Shown here: one piece after another, positions 25,284 through 37,999 of the stretch
Position numbering within the stretch: position 1 is the stretch's first letter
Layout: each line of letters begins with the position of its first letter
From: Thunnus maccoyii
Taxonomy: Eukaryota; Chordata; Actinopteri; Scombriformes; Scombridae
Reading direction: 5' to 3'
DNA length: 64,000 nt
Assembly (NCBI RefSeq): GCF_910596095.1
Contig: NC_056540.1
Location: 11,897,001 to 11,961,000, forward strand
Position numbers and translations under genes: made by a program
The notes under the pieces: model-generated
Database searches by the model: none
Seen by the model: only the letters and a program-made list of their open reading frames with translations
Told to the model about the DNA's origin: nothing

Positions 25284-27563
25284 CTGAGAAAAAAAGTTGG
25301 ACATGAACATCCCCAACTAAGTGTCAGAAGTTTAGGACTCATAATACACTTAATTAAGTTTATAAGTGTTTAGAATACTTATTATTTTTCCTATGTTGTA
25401 TATCCCAGTTTCTAATGTTGCCCTCTTCCTGGGAGTAGTGGACTGTGTAATGTGGAATGTGGCAGTGACGGGAAACTGGGACAGGACGTGAAGCCAAGTT
25501 TGCCATTACAGCAGCTGACTGCTTGCACCTGTCTCACCCCCAACGTAGATGAGAAGAAACCTGCTGTGTGTGCGTCTGCATGTGTGTGTGTGTGTGTGTA
25601 TAGGGGCAGGACAGTGGGTGTGTATGAGCAGCAGGGAGTCAGGTTGCACATAAAACACCTCCCTTTGCAGGGATCTGACATACAACAAATACAATAAAAA
25701 ATGTCAGAGTTTATGAACACCCTCCACTGAGTATGTAAAGAAAAATAAAGCTCGTCGTAAAAATCACGACTACGAACATCATAGCTCTATCATTTGTGGT
25801 CCTATGAAGCTGTGAGGTTATCAGCGTATTCACTGTGGGGAAATAAGCAAGCTTGGCGTTCGTACTGAAAGCTCAAACTGCAGCTGCTGTCGTAGAGATT
25901 ACTGCTGCATTGAGGCAGTCAGCCAAAATGTGCTCTCCACCCCGTTGAGAGGCCACTGCACATGCTCTGTTCCTCTGCTTCACTACAGCGACCATCACTC
26001 TTCACGACAGCTGGAGAGCTTCACCCACATAGCAACAAGACCACAACAACAAGCCCCTAGCAACAGACCTGTAACTAGACTAATCACATTTCATGTGGTG
26101 GGCCTTATATGGAAAAGTCCTAATGTTGATTTAATGTCATTAACTAAATTCATGTTCCTTCATTCATCCCTGGGTGTTGCTAGTTTCTTCTGTTGCCAAG
26201 GCCACAACGTTGCAGTATATGAGTATAATTAAAAGCAATTTCCTTTGGAAATATGCTGTCATGTGTATCCGTCAGATGTGCTGGTGCTATAGGTATTACT
26301 GACACCCTACACTGCTGTCTTTATGACACTGCCACTCTGTCCACACCTCATTCAGTGGTACACAAAACCATCTGTGTCGGCTGCATGGTAAGATCCACAT
26401 CATACTTACAAAATGCTTGTCCTTACCATTTCTATATTTGGTCTTCTGTGTCAACACTGTGCAGGAATCAATAGTTTTCGGGCCTACAGAGAGAGAGTGA
26501 GAAATGCTGAGGTAGGATAGCAGCATTGCAAAACATCCCTGCCCTGTTAAAGGTGTCATTGCCCTCTGCTGTGTGGGGAAATCATCATGCAAAGAGACAA
26601 GACAGTATGCATGATGATGACCCCTCCTTTCCTGAGAGAATCTACTCAGGTGGCCTGTTCAGTGTGCTGCCTGGCAGTGTTGGTTAGAAATGATCATTAC
26701 ATAATTCTGAGTAGGCCTGAGCTCCTACACAACAGCACAGCACAAATACAAGAACAGGGATAGCAATTTCTATTAAACTTGATCACTAATTCACAAAAAT
26801 TGATGCACAGGCAGATGGAATTTGCAATATGCCAGCTGGCAGGAAAACTGTATAGTCACATTTTACATAGAAATGTTTAGCAAGGCTCCTCTAATGTACA
26901 ATAGAGCTATTCAGCCTAGTAGCCTAAAGTATGGAGACACAGCTACTAGAGACAAAACTCTTTCTGTTAACTTTCCCTAACTGATTATTTCAGTGGAAAA
27001 TAACAATTTCTACAGATAAAATTAACTTGGAAGGACAAATGCTTGACAAATGTATACTTAATGCCACTCAGCGATTCTATAAAGAAAATTTGAGAAAAAT
27101 CCACCCACGTTTTTAATGCTGCACTGTTTTTTTAAGAGGAGCTCTCCCAAAATAGCATGCACAGTTTAACTTAATGTCAGAATCAAGGTCTGGGGGGACT
27201 GGGCCTCTATATATTCAGAGCCACACCCTTCTCTGTACCCCACAGTTAGAATAAACTTCAGAGGCTTTTTATCTATCTGTGGATCTTTTTGTGACTTTAG
27301 AAATCTCCTTAAGATACAAAAACAAAGAAGATGTAGATGCAGAGAATCTCTTTAATACAGTATATATATTTTAATTTAAGCACTTAATGAAGACATAAAC
27401 GTCTTCCAGGAGTATCTTGCTGTCTTGTCTTGTCTGCAATTCATTGGTACGTAATAATGACGCATCAGCAAATGTATCCAGTGTATTTTATATCGTCATT
27501 AATTGTCTCCAAGTAGTCTTTAAACGGCCTGAAGAACATGTCTGACAACAGATAACAGCTTAC

Positions 27564-27715
27564 CTTCAGTGTGCAGAAAGTATCGGTGCGAGTGGTCCTG
27601 CTGTCTCTGCTCAGTCCGACCCTGCTTACCCGCAGTCTCCGGTTAGACTCAGGCCGTCCCGTTACGTGTCCTCTGTGACGCAACGACTGCGGAGCTCTCT
27701 CGCGCAGCTTCTCAA
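27564..27715 (-). promoter_or_regulatory. anxa6: anxa6 non-coding first exon and promoter
   Basis: On the minus strand a stretch with several CG dinucleotides ends in a consensus donor CACTGAAG|GTAAGC at 27564/27563. It has no in-frame ATG, as expected for a 5' UTR exon. A long (TG)n tract at 27719-27770 directly abuts its upstream side. The start site itself is not determined. Confidence 0.5.
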
Positions 27716-27718
27716 AAG

Positions 27719-27722
27719 TATG

Positions 27723-27770
<48 letters not shown>
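27719..27770. repeat. (TG)n microsatellite upstream of anxa6 exon 1
   Basis: Nearly perfect TG dinucleotides with one CG interruption, next to the presumed anxa6 first exon. Confidence 0.9.
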
Positions 27771-27772
<2 letters not shown>

Positions 27773-30700
27773 CCTGAATGTATGAATGTAGCAGTGCAAT
27801 GCCTTACGGTAAAGAGAATACTATTGCTCCAATTAGCATCCAGTCATGACCGAAACCTGACGACCGCATGAATTACGCACCATTTTACGCACATCTTGTT
27901 GCTGCTGCATCTGCAAAACGCAGACTCAAGCAGAGCCCAGAATCTCCTAACATCTTTGCATTACTTTTTCCGGCTTTTTTTTTTTTTTATCTCATAAGAA
28001 AATATTTGTCTTTTTAAAAACATTAAAAGGGAATTGAAAGACATGAAGCACCGATAACAAATGCAAAACTCGATGTTGTTCTTTGAACCTTTTTGTTAGA
28101 ATTTCTGAACTTTGTCTCATGACTGAGAGCTCACATGCGATTTTAACAGAGGGGAGCTTGCTGGCACTGATGTACAGTAAGAGTCTGCTCTGCTCTATTT
28201 CTGTCATGTCAGGCGTCTATTCCGGTAACAGGGGGAGAGACCAGCATAGTTGAGGGGGCAGGGAGAGAGAGAAAGAGAAACCATGTCAGCATTGTGAGCT
28301 ATAGAAGGCAAAACATGCCCAAAATATGACACTAATAAAATTGTAATACATCATTTTCTATATCTGTATGTGTAAAGTAGTGCTATTATAGGAGGAAAAA
28401 CATTTAAACTGGCTACAAAACTCATTTTATGTAGTCTTCTGTATCAGTACTGTATCAATTATTTTCAACTTTTTGTTCTGCTTTCAAGGTTTTGTTCCGT
28501 ATGTTCTGACCACACTGCCTAAGGTGTTTTATACAATGAGTTTTAGTAGCTACTCCAGTCCTTCATGGTGATATTGTGATACTATGTATGGAGAATGTGT
28601 TGGCAGAAGAGATGATGAAAGAAGATAAAAGGTGACTTACAGGAAGCATAGTGTCTTCCAGACAGTCCAGTGCCACACATAGCAGAAGCATGACTCAGTA
28701 CTCACTCTGAGCTAACCCCAGTCACACCGACTTTAGTTTTGGTTTGCGGTTACTATCATTTTCTCCCTGACATTACCTGACATCTGCTTAATGCGTAAAC
28801 ACAAAGCCTCTGCCTGCTCATACCTGAAACCATGTGATCATGAAACCTCATTCATTTTCCCTCCACCAATATTGAAAGAGAATATTAACCATATGAGGTA
28901 TACACAGATGGAGGTGGGAGGCACCAGTGATGACATGTAATTGTTCTATACTGACCTCTTCTGCTCTATAAATGCATTACACGCTGATCATAACCCGGCT
29001 CGGATAATACAAACAGAGCTGAAACAAATGACAAAAAGCCAGCATAAATGTATGCTACTACAGACAACAACTGCTTGATCAGTGTAAGACTTATATGGTT
29101 AAACAATGAATTGCAATTTACAAAGGAATTGTCTTCATCGTGTATTTAAAACAGTAACAAAAATGTTACTGTTTTAAAAAGTTTTGATTGCACACTCTGA
29201 TCCTTTTTGTCACATTTTTAAACTAACCAGTGATATAGATAATAGAAGCATCTTGTCGCTTTATCACAACAGACTGATTATTTACAAGGACTTTGAGAGC
29301 TAAAATCATTTTATCTTTCCCACCAATTCATGAATTTGCAAGTATGCAATAAAAACTTGAAAAAACAAAACAACAAATGAAGTCCACACAAAAGCATTTC
29401 TGACATTCTGAATAGGATTTGCTGTTCGCAATTCTCACCCTGTGCCGTCCATGCAATAATGAGAACATTATGAGCCAAACTGGCTGGGAGTGAGAAAGAG
29501 TACTTTGTAAGTAATTCCATTGAGTGGGAGGGTCACACAGGCCAGTCTTGTATATATCGCTGTAAAAATCATGTTTCCTTCATCCAAGTCAACAGTACGG
29601 ATATTTTTGCCTCATTCCGCTCTTTTGACCACACAGTCACCAGTCACTCCTCGTGGGACTGAAGACAAGGTAAATAACTTGTGTATCTACAGAATAAAAT
29701 TACCATCAGAAAGTTAGCTTCAAATCTGTAACTTCTATTTTAATTTGCATCTATTAATTTTTAATGGTGGACAGCAATATTTAACTGTATTGAATTTGAG
29801 ATATTTCTTGCGCAATAGGCAACAATAAACAACACAATAACAAACATTAACTGAGCTTCACTGGAATCCAGATAAAGCTTCTGATCATAAAAGCTGCAAA
29901 TCACGTGCATAGTAGCTGTTGTTAAGTTAAGCATTACCCCACTGTCCCTCTGGAAACAATATCTCAAGCAGTGAGATCTACAGATAGGAGCTTTTAGTTT
30001 GGTCAAAGGTACTTTGACTGTCCACACAGGCTGCCTTCCCCATTCGACTCATGCCTGCTGAAGTAGATGCCAGGAGGGATTAGGTGAGTTGAATTCCCCT
30101 GACGGGAGATGAGAAGGTGAAAGCTACCTCTCAAAGAGTAAAGTGTGGAGTCTGCTGCATGCAAAAGCCATGAAAGCTGCTTTGTCCTCCTCTGTTTTAT
30201 TAAGTCTCAGGGCCATTAGGTTGGTGGGTTTACACCTTCAGGTGGAGATGGGTACAGGGCTTCCATAATGCAAGCAGGCAAACTCCCACATAGCTGCAGT
30301 GATAAAGTCATAGGCTTGTTTCCAAAAGTTGAGAACATCTGGGTTGGTGTGACATGAAAAACTCTGCATACCTTCCTTTCATGATTAGGCATGTAGCATT
30401 AATTGGTCAGAGTTTAAAGTTTAATAACATTTTCTCAGTTTCTACTGTTGCCACATTAAAAATTGTTCCGTTTTGTGAAGGACAAACTCCAAAGTCATAT
30501 GAATGTGTACCTTAAAGTCTTGGATTATCTTGAAGGCATAATCATGAAAAGATTATCAAAGCCACAGCTTACATTACGAGCACGAGTTACTCACAAGAAG
30601 TCTTACATACATTTTTCACTCTTTTTTTGTAAACCCCCCCCCCCCCAAAAAAATGAATAAAAAACAAAAGCATACAAACAAAAATAACTCTGTCCTTTTT

Positions 30701-31217
30701 TAATCATCTCTGCAGTTGCCTTTTCATTTACTGTTAAGCAAAGTTGTAATCATTTACAATGGGTAAAGAAAACTAAAAATGCCTCCTCATGTAAACAGTT
30801 AATATAATATTTTCTCATTTTTCTGGACAAACTTCATATCCAACACCTGCACAGACCATTACAGCACATATAGATATACAGATCTCATCTTTATTTCTCT
30901 ATATGTGTTTTTAATGTAATTTCCCTACTTGTTATCAGCAGTGACTGATCGGCAAGTAGCCCTAAACCAAGCGGCGAGGACAACTTATCTCTGACATGAA
31001 TGTGCTCTGATGAGGTGAGACCACACTTGATGTAGTAAATAACAAAACGATTGTTTATCTGCACTGCTCATAAATGTTCAAGGAAGATATTGTGTAAGTA
31101 ATTGAAGGTTGAGTAAAGTGCAGTTCTCAAGCAGGGCGTTGTTACGCTTATGTGGGCAGCAATGAAAACTCCAAGCATCAGCACTATTATATCAGGGGGG
31201 TGATAAAGGAGGGCATG
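27771..31217. other. Divergent spacer between anxa6 and slc7a2
   Basis: About 3.4 kb separating the minus-strand anxa6 promoter from the plus-strand slc7a2 promoter. I find no supported exon, RNA gene or full mobile element. A poly-C run lies at about 30637-30646. Confidence 0.55.
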
Positions 31218-31682
31218 TATAAAAGAATAATGTGATTTAGGAGAATGACAGATTCTGTTAATTTCTCTTCTTAGCACACCTGTGAAGCAGGGAATTACAC
31301 AGCAGAGGTGAGTGAATTCAGTCTTTCTTTGGCCTTAAATTAAACTAGTAGATTATTAGTAGAACATGTAATTTAAGTTACATTTTATATTCTTTGATAT
31401 CTTAAACTTAGTGTTTAATTGTATGTTTTTTTTAAAATAAATAGTTAATTTTTTTCTGAATTAAAAATAGATTAGATAGATAAAGTTTATTCAAAGAGGA
31501 AATGTTCTACTGTGGGGCTGACCTGACAATTATTCACTAACACATTCACTGATCCGCCCTTCGTCGCCTCTCCTCTCACTCTTCTCTCTCTTACTCCCTC
31601 TTTCTCACTAACATCTATCTGCACTCCCACCTGTCTCTTCCTATATAATTCCTTCATCTTTTCACCCTGATCCAAACCCTAG
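31218..31682 (+). promoter_or_regulatory. slc7a2: slc7a2 promoter and 5' UTR exon
   Basis: A TATAAAAG box lies at 31218-31225. A strong donor CAGAG|GTGAGT follows at 31307/31308, and an acceptor CCCTAG at 31677-31682 lies four bases before the start codon at 31687. This fits a short non-coding exon near 31250-31307 followed by a 375-bp intron. A second acceptor-like site (TTTCTCTTCTTAG ending at 31273) means 31274-31307 could instead be an internal 5' UTR exon with the promoter further upstream. Confidence 0.5.
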
Positions 31683-31686
31683 AAGC

Positions 31687-34600
31687 ATGTCGTGTGGCTT
31701 TTTGAAGAGGTTCCTGGTGAGCGTGTCCCGGAGGAAGCCCCTGGAACCCGAGGGGGAGCAGTCTACGTTTAACCGATGCCTGACCACTCTGGACCTTGTG
31801 GCCCTCGGTGTGGGCAGCACCCTGGGGGCAGGGGTCTACGTCCTTTCCGGAGAGGTGGCCAGAGACACTGCTGGACCCAGCATCATCATCTCCTTCTTCA
31901 TCGCAGCCCTGGCATCCATATTCGCCGGACTGTGCTATGCAGAGTTTGGGTCCCGGGTTCCCAAAACAGGCTCAGCATACCTTTACAGCTATGTGACTGT
32001 TGGAGAGCTTCTGGCTTTTATCACTGGGTGGAATCTGTTACTCTCCTACGTCATAGGTAAGTGTGATACACCGAATTCTTCTCATATTATTATCAATTAC
32101 AATTTATTATAATACCTATTATTCAAGTTATAAGATTAGTTCATGAGAATAAGTCTTCTTATAGTAAATATTTTGTTGAATAAAGGTTGATTTTTCTTTT
32201 GCTTTTTTGCCAAAGTGTACAAGAAAATATTATTTCAGCTTAATTTCTATGTTAATCTTAATATCTGGCTCAAACGTCTTCATCCTAGCAAAACAGACTT
32301 ATGTAACATATGTGGCTCGCTGTGAACATTGAAACCCATAAATGATCGACCATCAAAGTGAGACACTAAAACACCTTGTGACCTTTCACCTGCTGCAGAA
32401 GCAGATTCTTACTGACTGTCATAACAGAGACAGTTTCTGTTTGTTTAGCTGGATCTGTCTTTCAATCCAAATCTGGTTTTCTTTTCTTTTTTTTATACCG
32501 CTTGTGAAGTTAATTACTTCCATTTTAATACCCCAATAAACTAGAGGTGTGGTTTGAAATAACTGAGTCATCAAGTGTGAAAGATGCAGGGATACAAATA
32601 TCACCATCAGTATCTTCTGCTTATGACTACAGTTAAATGGTAACTCAGGCTGATTAGTTTATTGCATTTTTAATTATCTGCTCAGGGACATCCAGTGTTG
32701 CGCTGGCATGGAGTGGGACGTTTGATGACCTTATTGGGGGTGCCATATCTAAATTCTTTGAGGAAAATGCATCTATGGGCCTTCCTGGCCTGGCACCCTA
32801 CCCAGATGCCTTTGCTGCGGCTCTTATCCTGATACTGTCAGGTAACGTTGCTTTAATGCCACTGATAGAAGCAGAAATACACTAAAGTACAAAAAAAAAA
32901 TTAATATTCACTGTGTTTTCTTTGAAGGTGTGCTAGCCTTCGGCGTGAAAGAGTCAACAACGATCAACAAGATTTTCACAGCAGTCAACATACTGGTGCT
33001 GCTGTTTGTGACCATCTCTGGATTCATCAAGGGAGACATCTCCAACTGGCAAATCAGTGCGGAGGCTTTGCTAAACGAAACAGCTGAACTCAAGTAATGT
33101 CAAAGAGCAATGTAACGCTGTCTGTGTTTGGGACCCTCTCTTGCACAGATACAGTTGTATTTGCCCTCCTGGTGATCTAACTGTATAGTAACAAGGTAAT
33201 GTTCTCCTTCTCTCTGTGTGCAGTAACTTGAGCTCTACTGCCAATCTTACAAGCGCGTATGGAGTAGGTGGATTTTTCCCTTATGGCTTTAGTGGAACAC
33301 TGGCCGGAGCTGCAACATGCTTCTACGCTTTTGTTGGATTTGACTGCATCGCTACAACAGGTGAGAGGACGACTTCTACCTTTCCCATCAGTGTGCTTAT
33401 ATTAAAGTTGACTACATTTTAGTCAGTAGAAGATTCACTACTAAATAAATGAAATCAAATATACTGTATATATTTTATATGCAGTGACACAGCAGAATGA
33501 ACTTTAAAGTGCCAGACTTGTAGTAAAATGTGTGCCCGCCTTTGAAATGTGGCAACGATTTCAATGTGTAACAGATTTGAGTAATGTAATGTAATAATTC
33601 TTCAAATGAAATGCTGCATCCTGTTAATGATATATTCTATCAACTAATAGTTGGAAAGAAAAAAAAAAGACAACAAATGATACATAATATTTTCTTACCA
33701 GAAATGACTGGTTATCTCATGGCCTTGGTCAGTGGTGGTAGTTTTCTCAGTTGTCATGGAGATGATTCAGGTGTTATCATGTGACCCTTTGGAATTTCGG
33801 TCACGTGATAACAAGTGATTGTATGTGCAGGGGAGAAAGTATATATACAACTATTTGTTCATTTAACTGAAAGCTCCAGTAAGTGAACCTTATGTTAGGA
33901 TATTTTTTTGTCAAACTGGTATTTCCAGAGTCATAATTGAACCTTGCAGCTCAACTGTTTAGATGATAGCCTTCTTAATTTCAACAATAATAATAATTAC
34001 TATGAATAATTACTTAATAAGAGGAGTAAATCATGATTTTTTTTTCCATGAATCATCACTTTATTACATATTATTACCACTACATCACCAGTTAATGATG
34101 TTCCTCACCATGATGAGAAATTATAAATTATGTTGAAAATGTTTCAACAATACTTTTTATAACATTAGCAATTTGTATACTGACATTTGTCATAATCCAG
34201 CAGACATAATATTGCATTTTTTTAAAGGTCTTATACAAATCAACACTTAATTGTAACGCCCTTTTTGCTTCCATTTTCAAAACTACACTCGATGTGTAGC
34301 CTCAAGATATCATATATGTATAAATTATCAAAGGTTTCGTTGTGTTTGTAGGGTTTGTGCATTCGTAGTCGTTGTTATTTCAGAAAACACCAAACAATTA
34401 AAAGAGGAATATCAAGTATAACTGACCTCTTTGAATCCCTCTCCATAGGTGAGGAGGTGAAAAACCCTCAAAAGTCTGTTCCCGTGGGTATTGTAGCCTC
34501 ACTACTTATCTGCTTCCTGGCCTACTTTGCTGTGTCTGCTGCTCTCACCCTGATGATGCCCTACTACATGCTCGATGAAAAAAGCCCCCTGCCAGTGGCC

Positions 34601-37600
34601 TTTCAACACATCGGCTGGGGTCCCGCTAAATACGCTGTGGCAGTGGGATCACTGTGTGCTCTGTCCACCAGGTATGAATCTACTGGTCATACAGTCGGGT
34701 GTCATATGATGTGACTGTCATTGGATAAAAAAGTTAAATCCAACTTTTTTTGTTTTGAAGTCAACGTTGAGGTATCCACAAATTCATTATCTTTGAACAG
34801 TAACAACTTTTGTCAGCTGGTACCCTAATTTGTGTCAAAGTAAAGTGTCTCCAAAATGTCAATGAGCTAAGAAAAACAGCCCAGTTTTCAGCTTTGTGTC
34901 AATTCATCTTGCAGATAGTCCACTGGGTTTGTTTAGCTTAAGGAGAAGGACCATTTTCAACCCATAAAGGAACCATAATGAAAAAATCAAAATGTCTACA
35001 TTTGTTAAATCTTTGACTGTTGTTGCCTGCCACTGATTTATCTCTATGAAACAAATACAAAACCAATGCAGTTTTTTTCCAGAAAATATATGTTTTCATC
35101 CCATATTCTAGACTTCCACAACTTGCAAGGTTGTAGTGGAGATGAGGTTATATAGTAGTAGTTTATTTATATACTGGGTTCATCATAGTTACTACAAATG
35201 CATCTTTGGGACCAGTTAGGGGAGTCATTAATGACTTAATCAATCAATTGAAAACTCCTGAGTTAAAGAAGCCATCGATGTTGATGATCAAGGTAGTGAC
35301 ATCACTAATCAATGGGATTACATCACCAACCATTTAGGACTCACAGTCCCAAATCCACCAGCCCATCAGTCAGATTGACTTAAGAAAGAAATCAGATGAT
35401 AAAATAGACGATAGATAATCAAAACACAGCCACACAAGACAGAAGAATGTTACCTGAGCTTTACAGAGCTATCATACAACTCAGTGGAACATCTGGCTCC
35501 ACTTTATAGGCCACAAAAAGTTTTTTTCCAGGCAATACTGTGCTCCCCAACAATATTTACTCAGGAAATCAACTTCACACTTTGCCACAAGGTGTGTGCA
35601 AAGCCACTGAGTTACTTGAGTGCTGACTTACCAAAGCTCATTTAGGTCAGTTATGTTTCTTGCAAACAGGAAGCGTCTAACTGAAAAGTTTTTGTGAGCG
35701 CAGTGAAAAATATTCAGTGTTAATCATAAAAATGATTTACATATAATTTTTCAAACATCTTACAAGGTCAAAAGTCTTACTGTTTTCTCGGGTTATGCTA
35801 ATCATCACCAATACCAGCTTGGCATCAAAGTCACTCTCTTGAGTCTGACAGGCCGACTTTTCCCAAAACGCGATTTAAAGTGGTCTGACTTTAATGAATC
35901 AGGAAAGAGAACGGTCCATTAATAGTAATTACTTTCCTAAATAAAACAAGCCATCTGTCATATAAGTGACCACATGGGGTAACATTTAGGACTGAAAGAT
36001 CAATGTAGACCTGATGTAGCAAACAGTCTGTTTTTAGCCAGTCTGTTTCTAAATTAAAAGCACTATCCAGGTTAGGGATGCGCAATATTGGATTTTTTGC
36101 CGATTTTTAGCCTCCCAGCCAGCCCTGGCTCTCCGTGTGGATCCAACTGGAGCACCAAGCTCTGGTTTGTTATTCAGGTTCCTGCAGAGGAAACACTGGG
36201 ACTATAAGGGTGAAACAGTCCACGGAGTAAAGCACAGCCAGGCAGTGGAGGAGAAGGCGACAAATCGGCCTGTTATATCAGCAGAAATGTTCATTTCAAG
36301 CCGATGCCGACATTTCATTTTAAAGCCTTTATCGGCCGACACCAATGACATGCCCATGTTATCGTGCATCCCTAATCCTGGTACTAAAAGCATTTAGATG
36401 CTCGTTGTCTGACCCTATTTGCGTTTGTCTCTCCAGCCTGTTGGGTTCCATGTTCCCGATGCCCAGGGTGCTGTTTGCTATGGCAAGAGACGGCCTGCTT
36501 TTCCGACCCCTGACTCAAGTCACTGCCAAGGGAAGTCCTGCTGTAGCTACAATATCGTCTGGAGTTGTCGCAGGTGTGCAGGAGGGAGCTTGTATTTTCA
36601 CTTCCAGTTGTTCATCACCTTGTATGTACATATAGAACTTAAATAACTCTGTATTCCCATCTTCAGCCATCATGGCCCTGCTGTTCGACCTGGAAGCCTT
36701 GGTGGAAATGATGTCCATCGGCACTCTGTTTGCTTACACACTTGTGGCCATATGCATCCTGATACTGAGGTTCATTTATCTCTTTCACTTTCAAAACCAT
36801 TTTTGACCTTTTACTTTGACCGCTGATTAAACAACATGAACTTGTTTCTTCTCTTTGCAATCAAGGTACCAGGCAGGTCCTGAGTCTGAAGACACAGACC
36901 TGAAGATCTTGGAGTCAGACACCAAATTTAGCTTCCTGAAGCCTCCATCATTTCCCACTTCAACTACCTCAAGGACGGTCACAATCCTAACTATAACCTC
37001 TGGTAAATTAACAGTACTGCTACCTTTTCTAGATCACCAACATTTCCTTGATTTCCTTTGCAGTTCTAATCCACAAAGTGTCCTCTCTCATTAATCTCTT
37101 AAGCATCTTTTCTCTGTTTCTCTCTGTACAGTTGCATGTGTGATCGGGCTGTGTATCACCTTGACCCAAGCCTTAGATGCTATAGCCCGTATGGAAGCAT
37201 GGAGTCTGGTGCTTGTCTGCGTCCTCGTTTTCATCATACTGCTCAGCCTTTTCTTCATCTGGAGGCACCCGCAGAACCCCACCAAGGCATCTTTCATGGT
37301 GAGAGTATTTGAATGGTGTATCTGAGTATTCAGAGCCAAATCTTGTGTTTAATTTCTAATAAATATTAACTAGAATGATCTTTCACTTCCCCACTTTTAT
37401 CTGTCCATAGGTGCCCTTTCTCCCTGCACTGCCTTTAGTAAGTACATTTATAAATGTGTACCTGATGGTCCAGTTAGGTGCAGACACATGGATGCGCTAC
37501 GCCATCTGGATGGCAGTAGGTAAGGCTAAATTTCCACTTGAAAGTTTTAGAGGTATTTTATTGAGTAAGTCAGTGAACTGTAATGATCCCCACCACTTCT

Positions 37601-37736
37601 CTCTACAGGATTACTCATCTATTTTGGCTACGGGATGCATTTCAGCGTTCAGAAGAAGCATTTCAACCGCCAGCCGACAACTGAAACCATCAGTAGCAAT
37701 GTGGACAACGACATCATTAAAGAAGAGAAATTCTGA
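31687..37736 (+). CDS. slc7a2: Cationic amino acid transporter (SLC7A2/CAT-2 type)
   Basis: Plasma-membrane transporter for arginine, lysine and ornithine (APC superfamily, CAT subfamily). Exons: 31687-32056, 32686-32841, 32928-33093, 33224-33360, 34449-34671, 36437-36573, 36667-36769, 36866-37002, 37132-37298, 37411-37519, 37609-37736. All phases fit, giving 610 aa (human CAT-2 is 658, CAT-3 619). The TM1 motif [20 protein letters not shown], the [19 protein letters not shown] segment with the conserved Glu, and [14 protein letters not shown] are intact. Three N-glycosylation sequons cluster at about 225-240, in the loop that is glycosylated in CATs. The C-terminal CAT domain begins [14 protein letters not shown]. 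Residues 351-396 ([16 protein letters not shown]) resemble the CAT-2B version. The family is certain; the choice of slc7a2 over slc7a1/a3 rests largely on adjacency to pdgfrl. Confidence 0.88.
33772..33813. other. Near-perfect 15-bp inverted repeat in slc7a2 intron
   Basis: Arms at 33772-33786 (TGTTATCATGTGACC) and 33799-33813 (GGTCACGTGATAACA) pair with one mismatch around a 12-base loop. The right arm contains a CACGTG E-box. Confidence 0.8.
36073..36374. mobile_element. hAT-type MITE with 8-bp target duplication
   Basis: Terminal inverted repeats TAGGGATGCGCAATAT and ATCGTGCATCCCTA enclose 302 bp with no coding capacity. The flanks ATCCAGGT (36065-36072) and ATCCTGGT (36375-36382) form an 8-bp target-site duplication with one change, which is diagnostic of hAT transposition. 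It sits 62 bp upstream of the 36437 exon of slc7a2. Confidence 0.85.
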
Positions 37737-37969
37737 GCTCGAGCTGAGTGGAGAGAGATGAATTGAGATGTTACAGTGAGTAACTGCTTTGAGTGTTCAA
37801 CTGTTTTACACACGTTGCTGCGGACCTGTTCCTGCGGTGTCAGCGTGACAGGTGTGTAGTGTTGAAATGCAGACAAGTGGGCCAACTTTTATCCCACATT
37901 GCCACTTTATTACATGTTGATGCAGTTTGCAGCTGGTTAAAGTACAATTTCATATTGTTTTTTTTGTAA

Positions 37970-37975
37970 AATAAA
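37970..37975 (+). terminator. slc7a2: slc7a2 polyadenylation signal
   Basis: AATAAA about 235 bp after the TGA stop at 37734-37736, on the coding strand. Confidence 0.65.
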
Positions 37976-37999
37976 CTTATTTTCATATCATTATTAATC

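Noticed and set aside
27465-27683. Open frame on the minus strand over anxa6 exon 1
   Set aside because: It starts at a non-ATG codon and reads through a splice donor; the region is better explained as 5' UTR.
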